Positions 24,611-32,818 of a stretch of DNA of 50,911 nucleotides are shown one piece after another (within the stretch, counting starts at the first letter, position 1; every line of letters begins with the position of its first letter). Source of the stretch: Anaerolineae bacterium. GTDB taxonomy: Bacteria; Chloroflexota; Anaerolineae; 4572-78; J111. Location: contig JAFGNV010000009.1 in NCBI GenBank assembly GCA_016926805.1, positions 1-50,911 on the forward strand. Reading direction: 5' to 3'. The notes under the pieces were generated by a model, which saw nothing but the letters and a program-made list of their open reading frames with translations, was not told the origin of the DNA and did not search any database. The position numbers and the translations under genes are program-made.

Positions 24611-25498
24611 ATGATGAATAATGTTAAGCAAAAACCTGCTATCGGGGCAGTGATTAAATCAGAAGGAATTGTTACTTCTATCCCTACAACGCGTATTGAG
24701 CCTTCCAAAGGATGGGTTTCTCTTAGACTTGATAAACTATGGGCATACCGGGAATTACTCTACTTTTTTGTCTGGCGCGACATCAAGGTACGCTACAAGC
24801 AAACGGTGATGGGTGCATCTTGGGCTATCATCCAGCCTCTCTTTACAATGGTGATATTTAGCCTATTCTTTGGGCGGTTGGCCAAAGTTCCTTCGGATGG
24901 GTTGCCCTACCCCATTTTTAGCTATGCCGCGTTGGTGCCTTGGACCTTCTTTGCAAACGCCCTCAACCAGGCATCGAATAGCTTGGTGCAAAATGCCAAT
25001 ATGCTCAAAAAGGTTTCTTTTCCACGCATGACCATGCCAATTGCAACCGTATTCGCAGGCATTGTAGATTTCGTTCTGGCCTTCAGTGTGCTTCTGGGCA
25101 TGATGTTTTTCTACGGATTGGTACCCACCATCAACGCTCTGTGGCTTCCCCTTTTTCTATTGCTAGCATTGGCAACTTCCTTAGGAGTAAGTTTGTGGCT
25201 CTCTGCTATGAACGTCCAATTCCGTGACGTACGATATATTACTCCTTTTCTCGTTCAAGCTTGGCTCTTTGCTACACCTATTGCCTACCCCAGTAGCTTA
25301 CTCTCAAAACCCTGGCGGACGTTATACGGCATTAACCCTATGGTTGGTGTAGTTGAGGGCTTTCGATGGGCTTTGTTGGGCACCGATACAGCGCCAGGCC
25401 CTATTCTTATTGTCTCAACTTTGGTGGCCTTGGGATTACTGGTGAGCGGGGCATTCTATTTTCGGCGAATGGAAAAAACGTTCGCTGATGTAGTGTAG
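24611..25498 (+). CDS. wzm: ABC-2 polysaccharide export permease (Wzm/TagG-like)
   Basis: 295 residues. After a 45-residue cytoplasmic N-terminus come the YRELLYFFVWRDIKVRYKQT and VMGASWAIIQPLFTMVIFSL motifs that mark the Wzm/TagG/KpsM group of ABC-2 permeases, then about six membrane helices: LVPWTFFANALNQ region, FAGIVDFVLAFSVLLGMMFF, LPLFLLLALATSLGVSLW, FLVQAWLFATPIAYP and ILIVSTLVALGLLVSGAFYF. With the Wzt-type ATPase 9 nt downstream it forms the transporter that moves a completed lipid-linked glycan across the membrane. The ATG at 24611 is followed by a second in-frame ATG at 24614; both have weak ribosome sites. Confidence 0.92.
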   Translation: MMNNVKQKPAIGAVIKSEGIVTSIPTTRIEPSKGWVSLRLDKLWAYRELLYFFVWRDIKVRYKQTVMGASWAIIQPLFTMVIFSLFFGRLAKVPSDGLPYPIFSYAALVPWTFFANALNQASNSLVQNANMLKKVSFPRMTMPIATVFAGIVDFVLAFSVLLGMMFFYGLVPTINALWLPLFLLLALATSLGVSLWLSAMNVQFRDVRYITPFLVQAWLFATPIAYPSSLLSKPWRTLYGINPMVGVVEGFRWALLGTDTAPGPILIVSTLVALGLLVSGAFYFRRMEKTFADVV

Positions 25499-25507
25499 GA
25501 AAAGCAA

Positions 25508-26776
25508 ATGAGTGACGTTGTGATTCGAGTAGAGGGTCTTGGCAAACAATATCACATTGGTGGTCCCCAAAAGAGTTATGATCGGCTAGGTGAGCAGTTG
25601 GTTGATATGGTCAAATCTCCCTTCCGCCGGACCAGTAAGTTGTTGCGTGGTCAGGCTACGGGTGCAACCGAGTTAGACGAGACAATTTGGGCACTACAGG
25701 ATGTTTCCTTTGAGATCAAACCTGGCGAAGTTGTCGGTATCATTGGCCGCAATGGCGCTGGCAAGAGTACCCTCCTGAAAATTCTCTCCGAAATCACCGA
25801 GCCAACCGAGGGCTATGCCGATATTTATGGCCGGGTGGGGTCGCTGCTCGAAGTGGGCACTGGTTTTCATCCTGAATTAACCGGCCGCGAGAATATCTAC
25901 TTGAATGGGGCCATTTTAGGGATGAAAAAAACAGAAATCGAGCACAAATTCGATGAAATTGTGGCCTTTGCGGAGATTGATAAGTTTATAGATACACCAG
26001 TGAAACATTATTCCAGCGGGATGTATGTACGCCTGGCCTTTGCCGTGGCCGCTCATTTGGAGCCGGAAATTCTGCTAGTGGATGAGGTCTTAGCAGTAGG
26101 AGATATAGCTTTTCAAAAGAAGTGTTTGGGCAAGATGGATGACATAGCTCAACAAGGGCGTACGGTATTGTTTGTCAGTCACAATATGGGGTTAATGCAA
26201 CAACTCTGTCAACGTGGTATTTTTTTACAACAAGGCACTATTGCGGTTGATGGTTCTATGACCGAAGCTGTTAATACCTATCTGCAGACCCTCGAACAAA
26301 TGGCCCCGCGAGATCTCGCCGAACGCACAGATCGGCGTGGGGTTGGACAAGTAAGGCTTATTAAGGTAGAAATTTCGAACGGCACTTACGCCTCACTATC
26401 CATTTTAAAGACCGGGGAACCTGCCCACTTCGTATTTCACGTTACAGGTAAAGTTCCTAATATGTCATGTGTTTTTGGATTTCATGACGGCCAAGGTCGG
26501 GATATAACGTGGCTTGATAGCCGGGTCCATGGTCCAGAAGACACCCTGGATTCCAACTTGGGGTTAAAGTTTGTCTGTGAAATGGACCAATTATTGATTT
26601 GGCCTGGTCGCTATAGTATAGATGTCAGGATTATAGGGGATAACGTGTTACAGGATCATATTGAAGGTGCAGTATTTATTGATGTGGCCGATGGACAGGT
26701 GGATGGACGCCCGGAGAGTTATCGTGAGGGGGGGGGGGGTGTCTGTTTACCACATCGGTGGATACTGCCTACCTAA
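25508..26776 (+). CDS. wzt: ABC polysaccharide export ATPase with C-terminal glycan-binding domain (Wzt-like)
   Basis: 422 residues. The nucleotide-binding domain (about 1-245) has Walker A GRNGAGKST (80-88), the signature YSSGMYVRLAFAV (from 168), Walker B EILLVDEV and the switch His225 in VSHNM. The C-terminal domain (about 270-422) is the immunoglobulin-like Wzt_C module, with VRLIKVEISN, PAHFVFHVTG and the typical final LPHRWILP strand, which in E. coli O8/O9a recognises the glycan end before export. The start ATG 25508 has AGGAAA upstream. A run of 12 G (26728-26739) lies near the 3' end; see separate entry. It pairs with the permease gene 9 nt upstream. Confidence 0.92.
   Translation: MSDVVIRVEGLGKQYHIGGPQKSYDRLGEQLVDMVKSPFRRTSKLLRGQATGATELDETIWALQDVSFEIKPGEVVGIIGRNGAGKSTLLKILSEITEPTEGYADIYGRVGSLLEVGTGFHPELTGRENIYLNGAILGMKKTEIEHKFDEIVAFAEIDKFIDTPVKHYSSGMYVRLAFAVAAHLEPEILLVDEVLAVGDIAFQKKCLGKMDDIAQQGRTVLFVSHNMGLMQQLCQRGIFLQQGTIAVDGSMTEAVNTYLQTLEQMAPRDLAERTDRRGVGQVRLIKVEISNGTYASLSILKTGEPAHFVFHVTGKVPNMSCVFGFHDGQGRDITWLDSRVHGPEDTLDSNLGLKFVCEMDQLLIWPGRYSIDVRIIGDNVLQDHIEGAVFIDVADGQVDGRPESYREGGGGVCLPHRWILPT
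26728..26739 (+). repeat. Homopolymer of 12 G inside the 3' end of wzt
   Basis: The codons GAG GGG GGG GGG GGT encode E-G-G-G-G just before the last strand (VCLPHRW) of the glycan-binding domain. Runs of this length slip easily. One added G (or two lost) would move the ribosome into the frame of the next gene, which is open from the tract onwards (stop at 26725-26727 lies before it), fusing both proteins. One lost G opens the third frame instead. Confidence 0.9.
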
Positions 26777-26805
26777 CAGCATATTTTTTGTATTTTCCTA
26801 GACTC

Positions 26806-28332
26806 ATGAACAACTATAAGCGTGCGTATAGGCATTCAATAATGATTCGGGTGATGCTTTTAATATCTTTGGGTAGTATCGGCAGCTTAAAAATATTACC
26901 GGCTACCGCGCAAAATTCGTTGGAATGGTCGCCACCCAACGCAATCTCATCAAATACAGAGTATGCCTTTGACCCAACTTTGACGGTAGATTTAAGTGGA
27001 ACAGTACATGCCTTCTGGTCTGGTCGGCGCATTGATCATGAATCTGAACCGACTGTTATTCTCTATTCTCGCTACCAAGTCAATCAGTGGGTGCCTCCTG
27101 TAGACATCTTGGCATCACCTGACGGTCAATCTGCTCAATTTCCACGATCCATCGTGGATCATATTGGGCGAATACATGTCTTTTGGTCTAGTCCCGATCA
27201 GGGACCATTTGGCCCCCTATATCATTCGTGGACTTCTATAAGTACGGTAGATACTGCTCGTAACTGGCAAATACCCGCTAAAATAGCGGACGGAACATAT
27301 CAGAGTGATGTAGCCATAGATCCTCAAGGACGACTCCACTTAGTTTACGCCAGTGTAAGCGATAATAGGGGTATCTGTCACCTGTTATCAGAAAACAATG
27401 GCGATACCTGGGAACCACCAACCTGTCTGCCACGTTTCTCTTCACTTCGTGACGAAGAGGCTGAAGTCAGACCACGCTTGGCTATTGATAGCCTGGGACA
27501 GATCCATGTGGTGTGGGTATTGGATGATTATTCACCCGATTCAAAGTTGAGGTATAGTGGTCGAGCCATTTATTATGCCAGGTCAACCGATAGTGGCGTA
27601 TCTTGGTCAGATATAACCATTGTGGACGAAGTCGATGGTAGAGGCAAGTATACTGAAGAGCAAAACGGTCTTCAACCCGAGTGGCCCAGAATAATCATAG
27701 ACCTCAAAGACCAGATTCACATTGTCTGGGTCGGTAATCCAGACATGTTACGTTATCACCAATGGTCAAATGACGGGGGGGTAACATGGAGTTCACGCCA
27801 GGTGGCAATTGCAAAACCTTTCTACAACGGCTGGATGGGACTGGCTGTTGATAATGACAATGTGCTTCATTTCATTTCTCCGGCTAGTGAAGGAATATGG
27901 TACAGTCAATGGAACGGATTTAATTGGTCTCCACCAACTTTGGTGGATAGCGTTGGGGACCCGCACTATGCTGACTTGGTCGTTACGTTAGGTAACGAAT
28001 TACACGCTGTTTGGCAGGATAACGGTGGTATTTTTACAAACGGTGCAATGGGGCAGATTCGACATTCAATGATGCTAACAGCGGCCAAAGCTGATGAACC
28101 GCAACCATTGCCTACACCACTGCCACATATTCAGTCAACACCTACTCTATCGCCAACCTCTGTCATCAACCAAGAGGTATTGGACCCAACAACTGCACCG
28201 CGTCCGATGTTGAACTCAGTTGAACCAGCAACGGCCCCTGCGAATCCGGTATCACCTCTCTTGATAGGGTTACTTCCTCCTGTAATCCTGATCGGGTTAA
28301 TTGTTCTGTTACGCCTTAATAAGTTGAGATGA
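26806..28332 (+). CDS. Secreted, membrane-anchored sialidase-fold (BNR/Asp-box) protein
   Basis: 508 residues from ATG 26806 (a GTG at 26758 in the same frame overlaps wzt). The N-terminus is a signal peptide, MIRVMLLISLGSIGSLKIL with a PATAQ cleavage-type site. The body (about 35-430) is a beta-propeller with Asp-box motifs SENNGDTWEPP, STDSGVSWSD and SNDGGVTWSS and repeated D-x-x-G-x-(I/L)-H-(V/L)-V-(W/Y) strands, as in sialidase-fold proteins. A P/T-rich linker (about 435-480) leads to a C-terminal membrane helix, LLIGLLPPVILIGLIVLL, ending KLR, so the propeller faces outwards. Catalytic residues of true sialidases (an Arg triad, Tyr/Glu pair) are not evident, so glycan binding is as likely as cleavage. 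It sits between the exporter and glycosyltransferase genes. Confidence 0.75.
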   Translation: MNNYKRAYRHSIMIRVMLLISLGSIGSLKILPATAQNSLEWSPPNAISSNTEYAFDPTLTVDLSGTVHAFWSGRRIDHESEPTVILYSRYQVNQWVPPVDILASPDGQSAQFPRSIVDHIGRIHVFWSSPDQGPFGPLYHSWTSISTVDTARNWQIPAKIADGTYQSDVAIDPQGRLHLVYASVSDNRGICHLLSENNGDTWEPPTCLPRFSSLRDEEAEVRPRLAIDSLGQIHVVWVLDDYSPDSKLRYSGRAIYYARSTDSGVSWSDITIVDEVDGRGKYTEEQNGLQPEWPRIIIDLKDQIHIVWVGNPDMLRYHQWSNDGGVTWSSRQVAIAKPFYNGWMGLAVDNDNVLHFISPASEGIWYSQWNGFNWSPPTLVDSVGDPHYADLVVTLGNELHAVWQDNGGIFTNGAMGQIRHSMMLTAAKADEPQPLPTPLPHIQSTPTLSPTSVINQEVLDPTTAPRPMLNSVEPATAPANPVSPLLIGLLPPVILIGLIVLLRLNKLR

Positions 28333-28355
28333 ATTAGGAAAGTTTTGCTTAAAAA

Positions 28356-29573
28356 ATGACGACATTTGCAGCAAATAAGAAACCTTCAGTCAGTATAATC
28401 ATTCCAACTCATAATATGGCCAGGTTTATCGGGGAAGCTATCAAGAGTGTATTGGCACAAACTTTCCAAGACTTTGAAATCATTGTCGTGGATGATGCAT
28501 CTACTGACAACACTGCTCAAGTTATTTCCAAGATCCAAGATTCCCGATTGAACTATCTGTTCCACCAAAAGAATCGTGGCCCTTCAGCAGCAAGAAACAC
28601 GGGGATTGGCGCGGCTAAAGGAGAATTCATTGCCTTGCTGGATGCAGACGATCTATGGTTGCCTACCAAACTATGTAAACAGCTCTCTCTATTTCAACAA
28701 GACCCAAATTTAGGAATTGTCTATTGTGGAGCTTATGAGGTAGATACGACAAGCCAAATCTTAAGGAAATATATACCCCAAAAAGCTTGGCCCAAAGCTG
28801 GAGCTGAAGCTTTTGAGCGAATTGCTCGTCGAGATGACTTTATTATAGCGCCACTAAGTTCAATGACTATGCGCAAAGCATGTTTTGATGAAGTTGGCTT
28901 ATTCGATGAGCAAATCGTACAAGCTGAAGAGTGGGATTGGACATTTCGCATTGCTTATAAATGGAACATTAATTTTGTCCCCGAACCATTAGTCTACTAC
29001 CGAATGACCGGCCATTTCATGCCAGAAAAACGGCTGGGGCGTCGTCTGGAAGAGGCCCATCTGACCATCATCAGAAGAGGCTTTGAGCAAGTTAATAGTG
29101 ACACCCAATGGCATTCACTGAAGCAAGAATTACTGGTGCGAACGCTTTGGGGCACTGCCTTATATTGGTATGCCGTTAAAAAACCAGATAAAGCTCAACA
29201 AAATTTAGCGCAAATCGCTATCAACTCGCCAGACTTTCTAAATTTTATCCACAACCCAGCCCTACTAGAATCAATTGCCTATACTGCTTGGGGACTTTAC
29301 GATACGATAACCCCCATAGATAAAGCCCTGACTTATGTGAACTTTGTCTTTGCTCATCTTCCAGAAATAGTCCGTTCTTCGCAAAAAATGCGTAAAAAAA
29401 CAATGGCGAAAGTCTGTGCTATCTGTGCCTTCGATAGTTATCCCCGCGGTGAGATTCAACAGGTGTGGAAGGCAGTAATACAAACGCTGTATTATAATCC
29501 AACTTGGGTTACGAACATTGGGCTGTTAAAACTACCTTTCAAAGTTGTTCAGAAAAAGCATATCTCTAGCTGA
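28356..29573 (+). CDS. GT2-family glycosyltransferase
   Basis: 405 residues. A GT-A catalytic domain (about 10-240) has VSIIIPTHNMARFIGEAIKS, IIVVDDASTDNTAQV, GPSAARNTGIGAAKGEFI, LLDADDLWLP with the D-x-D metal site, and AEEWDWTFRIAYK (E-D/E-W-D motif of the catalytic base region). A helical C-terminal extension of about 150 residues, ending with several tandem short helices, follows. It adds a sugar to the growing glycan; the donor cannot be read from the sequence. Its layout matches the next gene closely, including the C-terminal region, so both may be paralogues. No clear ribosome site precedes ATG 28356. Confidence 0.85.
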   Translation: MTTFAANKKPSVSIIIPTHNMARFIGEAIKSVLAQTFQDFEIIVVDDASTDNTAQVISKIQDSRLNYLFHQKNRGPSAARNTGIGAAKGEFIALLDADDLWLPTKLCKQLSLFQQDPNLGIVYCGAYEVDTTSQILRKYIPQKAWPKAGAEAFERIARRDDFIIAPLSSMTMRKACFDEVGLFDEQIVQAEEWDWTFRIAYKWNINFVPEPLVYYRMTGHFMPEKRLGRRLEEAHLTIIRRGFEQVNSDTQWHSLKQELLVRTLWGTALYWYAVKKPDKAQQNLAQIAINSPDFLNFIHNPALLESIAYTAWGLYDTITPIDKALTYVNFVFAHLPEIVRSSQKMRKKTMAKVCAICAFDSYPRGEIQQVWKAVIQTLYYNPTWVTNIGLLKLPFKVVQKKHISS

Positions 29574-29658
29574 TGCCCTATCAGTCTTTTGGTTTAATTG
29601 ATTTAGTAAAAGAAGAAGAAGCACATAATTGACAATTTCTTTCGAGGAGCATCCTATT

Positions 29659-30858
29659 GTGAATCAATTGGTTACAATTGTTACTCCTGCCTACAACGCG
29701 GAAGTTTATATCGCTCAAACAATCGAAAGCGTCATTACCCAAACGTACCCTCATTGGGAAATGATTATAGTCAATGATGGGTCTACCGATAATACAGCCA
29801 ATATTATCTCACAATTTAAGGATCCTCGTTTGCGCTACATCTACCAAGAGAATCGGGGGCTCGGTGAGGCACGCAACACAGGCATTTGTGTTGCCCGGGG
29901 TGAAATCCTTGCATTCCTGGATGCAGATGATCTTTGGGATTCGAAATTTTTAGAGAAGATGGTTGGCTTGCTAAATCACCATCCCGAAGCAGTGGCGGGT
30001 TACTGTGGATTTCAATATATCAACAGTCAAGGGCGGCCAGTAGGTAATCCTAGTCTTCAAGTTGCGCCTCCAAAAATCTTTCACAAAACCTTAATTCATG
30101 AGGGTAACTGGCTTGTCCCATGTGCAGTTGTCCTCCGCAAGTGGTCGGTGGAGGAAATAGGCCTTTTTGATGGATCTCTCTGGGGCGTTGAGGACACAGA
30201 TATGTGGATCAGATTATCGGCCTGTCATACATTTGTAGGTTTATCAGAAATATTGGTGAGATACCGTATTCACGATAGGAATATGTCAAGAGATCCTGAA
30301 CATATGATGACTGGATCACACCGATTGGTTGAAAAGAGACATGGTCCTCCAACTGGGGATGTATTATCGTGGCCAGAAACCAAAAGACTGGCTTATGCCG
30401 ACTTGTATTGTTATGGGACATGGTCTTATTTAGCTGCTGGCAATATTTCGCAAAGTGCGGCTTATTTTCAGCAATTTTTTGAAATTGCTCCAAACATGGC
30501 GCTGGGTATGGCAGTATGGCGAATGTTGGCCCGGGTGCATTTGCCGGTTGAATATCGTAATGATCCCACCGCCCCCTTGAATTGGGAAGCGGCGCAAAGA
30601 GATATTGAAAATTTACTGGACGAGTTAGATCGCAGGGTAGTTCATTTAGGAAAACAGATGCCCAGGATAAAAGGAAGCGCATTCTTGGCTCTGGCTGATG
30701 AGGCTGCTCGCGCCGGTGAGCTAAAACGAGCTAATAGCTGGCTGTGGCATATTGCCATAAGTTATCCTCGCCTGTTATTTTCACGCCCCTATTGGGGCAC
30801 GCTGATCCGCAGTATTATTTATGCTAAAACAGGCATTATTTCGAACGGGCTTTATTGA
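29659..30858 (+). CDS. GT2-family glycosyltransferase
   Basis: 399 residues. The GT-A domain shows VTIVTPAYNAEVYIAQTIES, MIIVNDGSTDNTANII, GLGEARNTGICVARGEIL, FLDADDLWDSKF and GVEDTDMWIRLSA, with the metal-binding D-A-D-D and the ED motif. A C-terminal helical extension of about 160 residues follows, similar to the preceding gene. The start was set at GTG 29659 because GAGGAG (29644-29649) lies 9 nt upstream; a TTG at 29629 would add ten residues. It probably adds a monosaccharide to the surface glycan. Confidence 0.85.
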   Translation: MNQLVTIVTPAYNAEVYIAQTIESVITQTYPHWEMIIVNDGSTDNTANIISQFKDPRLRYIYQENRGLGEARNTGICVARGEILAFLDADDLWDSKFLEKMVGLLNHHPEAVAGYCGFQYINSQGRPVGNPSLQVAPPKIFHKTLIHEGNWLVPCAVVLRKWSVEEIGLFDGSLWGVEDTDMWIRLSACHTFVGLSEILVRYRIHDRNMSRDPEHMMTGSHRLVEKRHGPPTGDVLSWPETKRLAYADLYCYGTWSYLAAGNISQSAAYFQQFFEIAPNMALGMAVWRMLARVHLPVEYRNDPTAPLNWEAAQRDIENLLDELDRRVVHLGKQMPRIKGSAFLALADEAARAGELKRANSWLWHIAISYPRLLFSRPYWGTLIRSIIYAKTGIISNGLY

Positions 30859-30967
30859 AATATTTGGTTTTAGATGGTATTTTCACCGAGACCGTGGCGC
30901 GTTTAGTGCGCTTATAAGACGCAATTATTGGCGCAAAGTCTGATTGAACGGAGAAATAAGATAACGA

Positions 30968-32818
30968 ATGAGTGGGGTTTTTGGCATTGTTGACTCAAAC
31001 CAACAAATTCAGGTCGGCGATTTAGCTGATACCATGGCCAGAGTTATGTCTCATAGAGAATGGTTTGTGGCCGAAAGTGTGGTAAACGAAGAACTTAACC
31101 TGGCCATAGGGCGGGTTGGAATTGGTATTTTCAATAAAACCCCTCAACCAGTGTGGAATGCAGCTCACACAATAGCGTTGGTCATGGCCGGCGAGTTTTA
31201 CGATACAGGGATGGCTGCTGGCAATTTTCCGGCCAAGTCGGATGAGCAGATAGCCCTATCCCTATATGAGCAGCTTGGAGAGAACTTCGTCAAGCAGTTG
31301 AACGGCGTATTCATTATCGCCATTTGGGATAAGCCCCGGCAGCAGCTTCTCATTGCCAATGACCGTTTTGGGCTGTATTCGCTTTATTATGCCCATCACA
31401 ACGGCAAGTTTATCTTTGCGCCGGAGATGAAAGGTATTTTGTGTGACGATACTTTTCCCCGAAAACTCGATTCAACGGCTTTAGCCCAATACATGCGTTT
31501 TCAACACTTGCTTGGTGAGCGAACCTTTTTTGAGGATATTCAGCTACTCCCTAAGGCCTCTCTATTACTTTACGACATCTCTACAACTTCTTATAGAATA
31601 AAATCATATTGGACCTTTGACGACATCCCTTATCGTCCCGAGATTAGTTTTGACGAAGCAGTAGAAGAAACAGGCCGGCTTTTGCACAAAGCAGTGCAAC
31701 GTTTGTCGGGTGATGTCTATCGACCTGGGCTTTATCTCAGCGGTGGCCTTGACTCGCGGACGCTGTTGGGAATGATCGACCGCCGTCCCGTTGTTTCAGT
31801 AACTTATGGCATGCGTAATTGCCGTGATGTCTACTATGCTCAACGCATCGCAAAAGCTGTAGGTAGCGACCATTATTGGTTTGATCTTCCTAATGGAGAA
31901 TGGGTCCGAGAATATGTCGATTTTCATCTGGATTTAACCGAAGGCTTCCATAGTTGGGTTCACGCTCATGGAATTAGTACCCTCTCTCAGGCCCGGCAGC
32001 TCATGGATCTGAATCTGACCGGCTGGGATGGTGGCACTATTATGGGCGACTCCGAGATAATCGAACCGCTTCAACTGAATGCAGTGGACAATTTGGCCCT
32101 GATAACTAGACTATTTTATTTATTTACCCATAAATTTACCTGGCCCAGCATTAACGAATCAGAAGAACAATGCTTGTACACACTACCAACCTTAAAAGAA
32201 ATCCAAGGTAGAAGTTTCGAGACTTTCCATGATGAACTATCCAAATATCTTAATTATCGACCTGATGTACGTAGTGGGTATTATTACATAGATAATCATT
32301 GCCGTCGTCAAACCTTTAACATGGTCACTATTGCTCGCTCACACATAGAGGTTCGTTTTCCCTTTTTTGATTACGAGTTATTTGATTTTCTTTACTCCTT
32401 ACCAGCCCAAATTCGAGCCGATAAATTTCTGTTCCGAGCAATTATTCAAAAAGAAACCCCTCGACTGGCATACATCCCCTATGATCATGATGAGTTCTTA
32501 CCCACGACTCAGCCTATAATCCGCGAGATACATGCGTTTACGGTAAAACTTAAACGCAGATTCAACCATCATCTGTACGGAATCCTTCCCGAACGTTACA
32601 CCTTGTATGCTGATTATGAAAACTACTTACGCGGTGAACTCCGTACTTGGGCCGAGAATATCTTATTTGACTCTCGCACGATAGAACGAGGCATTTTCAA
32701 CCCAGCTTTCCTGCGTACTCTAATGAATCGTCACCTTTCGGGTCTTGAAGAATGGACAATTGGTAAAATTGCACCCGTTATCACCTACGAAATGATGCTC
32801 AGGCGATTTTATGATTAA
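30968..32818 (+). CDS. Asparagine synthetase B-like protein lacking the glutaminase cysteine
   Basis: 616 residues with the two-domain AsnB layout: an N-terminal Ntn-type glutaminase domain (1-215) and a C-terminal ATP-pyrophosphatase synthetase domain with the SGGLDS loop at 258-263. The catalytic Cys at position 2 of active enzymes (MCG) is Ser here (MSGVFGIVD), and the oxyanion Asn74 of E. coli AsnB (NGE) is replaced by Ala (MAGEFYD); Arg49, Glu76 and the NDRFG loop remain. Glutamine cleavage is therefore probably lost, while ATP-dependent acyl-adenylation may persist using ammonia or another amine. AsnB homologues in O-antigen loci (WbpS type) amidate sugar acids. The next start overlaps this stop by 8 nt, so the two are translationally coupled. 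Confidence 0.85.
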   Translation: MSGVFGIVDSNQQIQVGDLADTMARVMSHREWFVAESVVNEELNLAIGRVGIGIFNKTPQPVWNAAHTIALVMAGEFYDTGMAAGNFPAKSDEQIALSLYEQLGENFVKQLNGVFIIAIWDKPRQQLLIANDRFGLYSLYYAHHNGKFIFAPEMKGILCDDTFPRKLDSTALAQYMRFQHLLGERTFFEDIQLLPKASLLLYDISTTSYRIKSYWTFDDIPYRPEISFDEAVEETGRLLHKAVQRLSGDVYRPGLYLSGGLDSRTLLGMIDRRPVVSVTYGMRNCRDVYYAQRIAKAVGSDHYWFDLPNGEWVREYVDFHLDLTEGFHSWVHAHGISTLSQARQLMDLNLTGWDGGTIMGDSEIIEPLQLNAVDNLALITRLFYLFTHKFTWPSINESEEQCLYTLPTLKEIQGRSFETFHDELSKYLNYRPDVRSGYYYIDNHCRRQTFNMVTIARSHIEVRFPFFDYELFDFLYSLPAQIRADKFLFRAIIQKETPRLAYIPYDHDEFLPTTQPIIREIHAFTVKLKRRFNHHLYGILPERYTLYADYENYLRGELRTWAENILFDSRTIERGIFNPAFLRTLMNRHLSGLEEWTIGKIAPVITYEMMLRRFYD

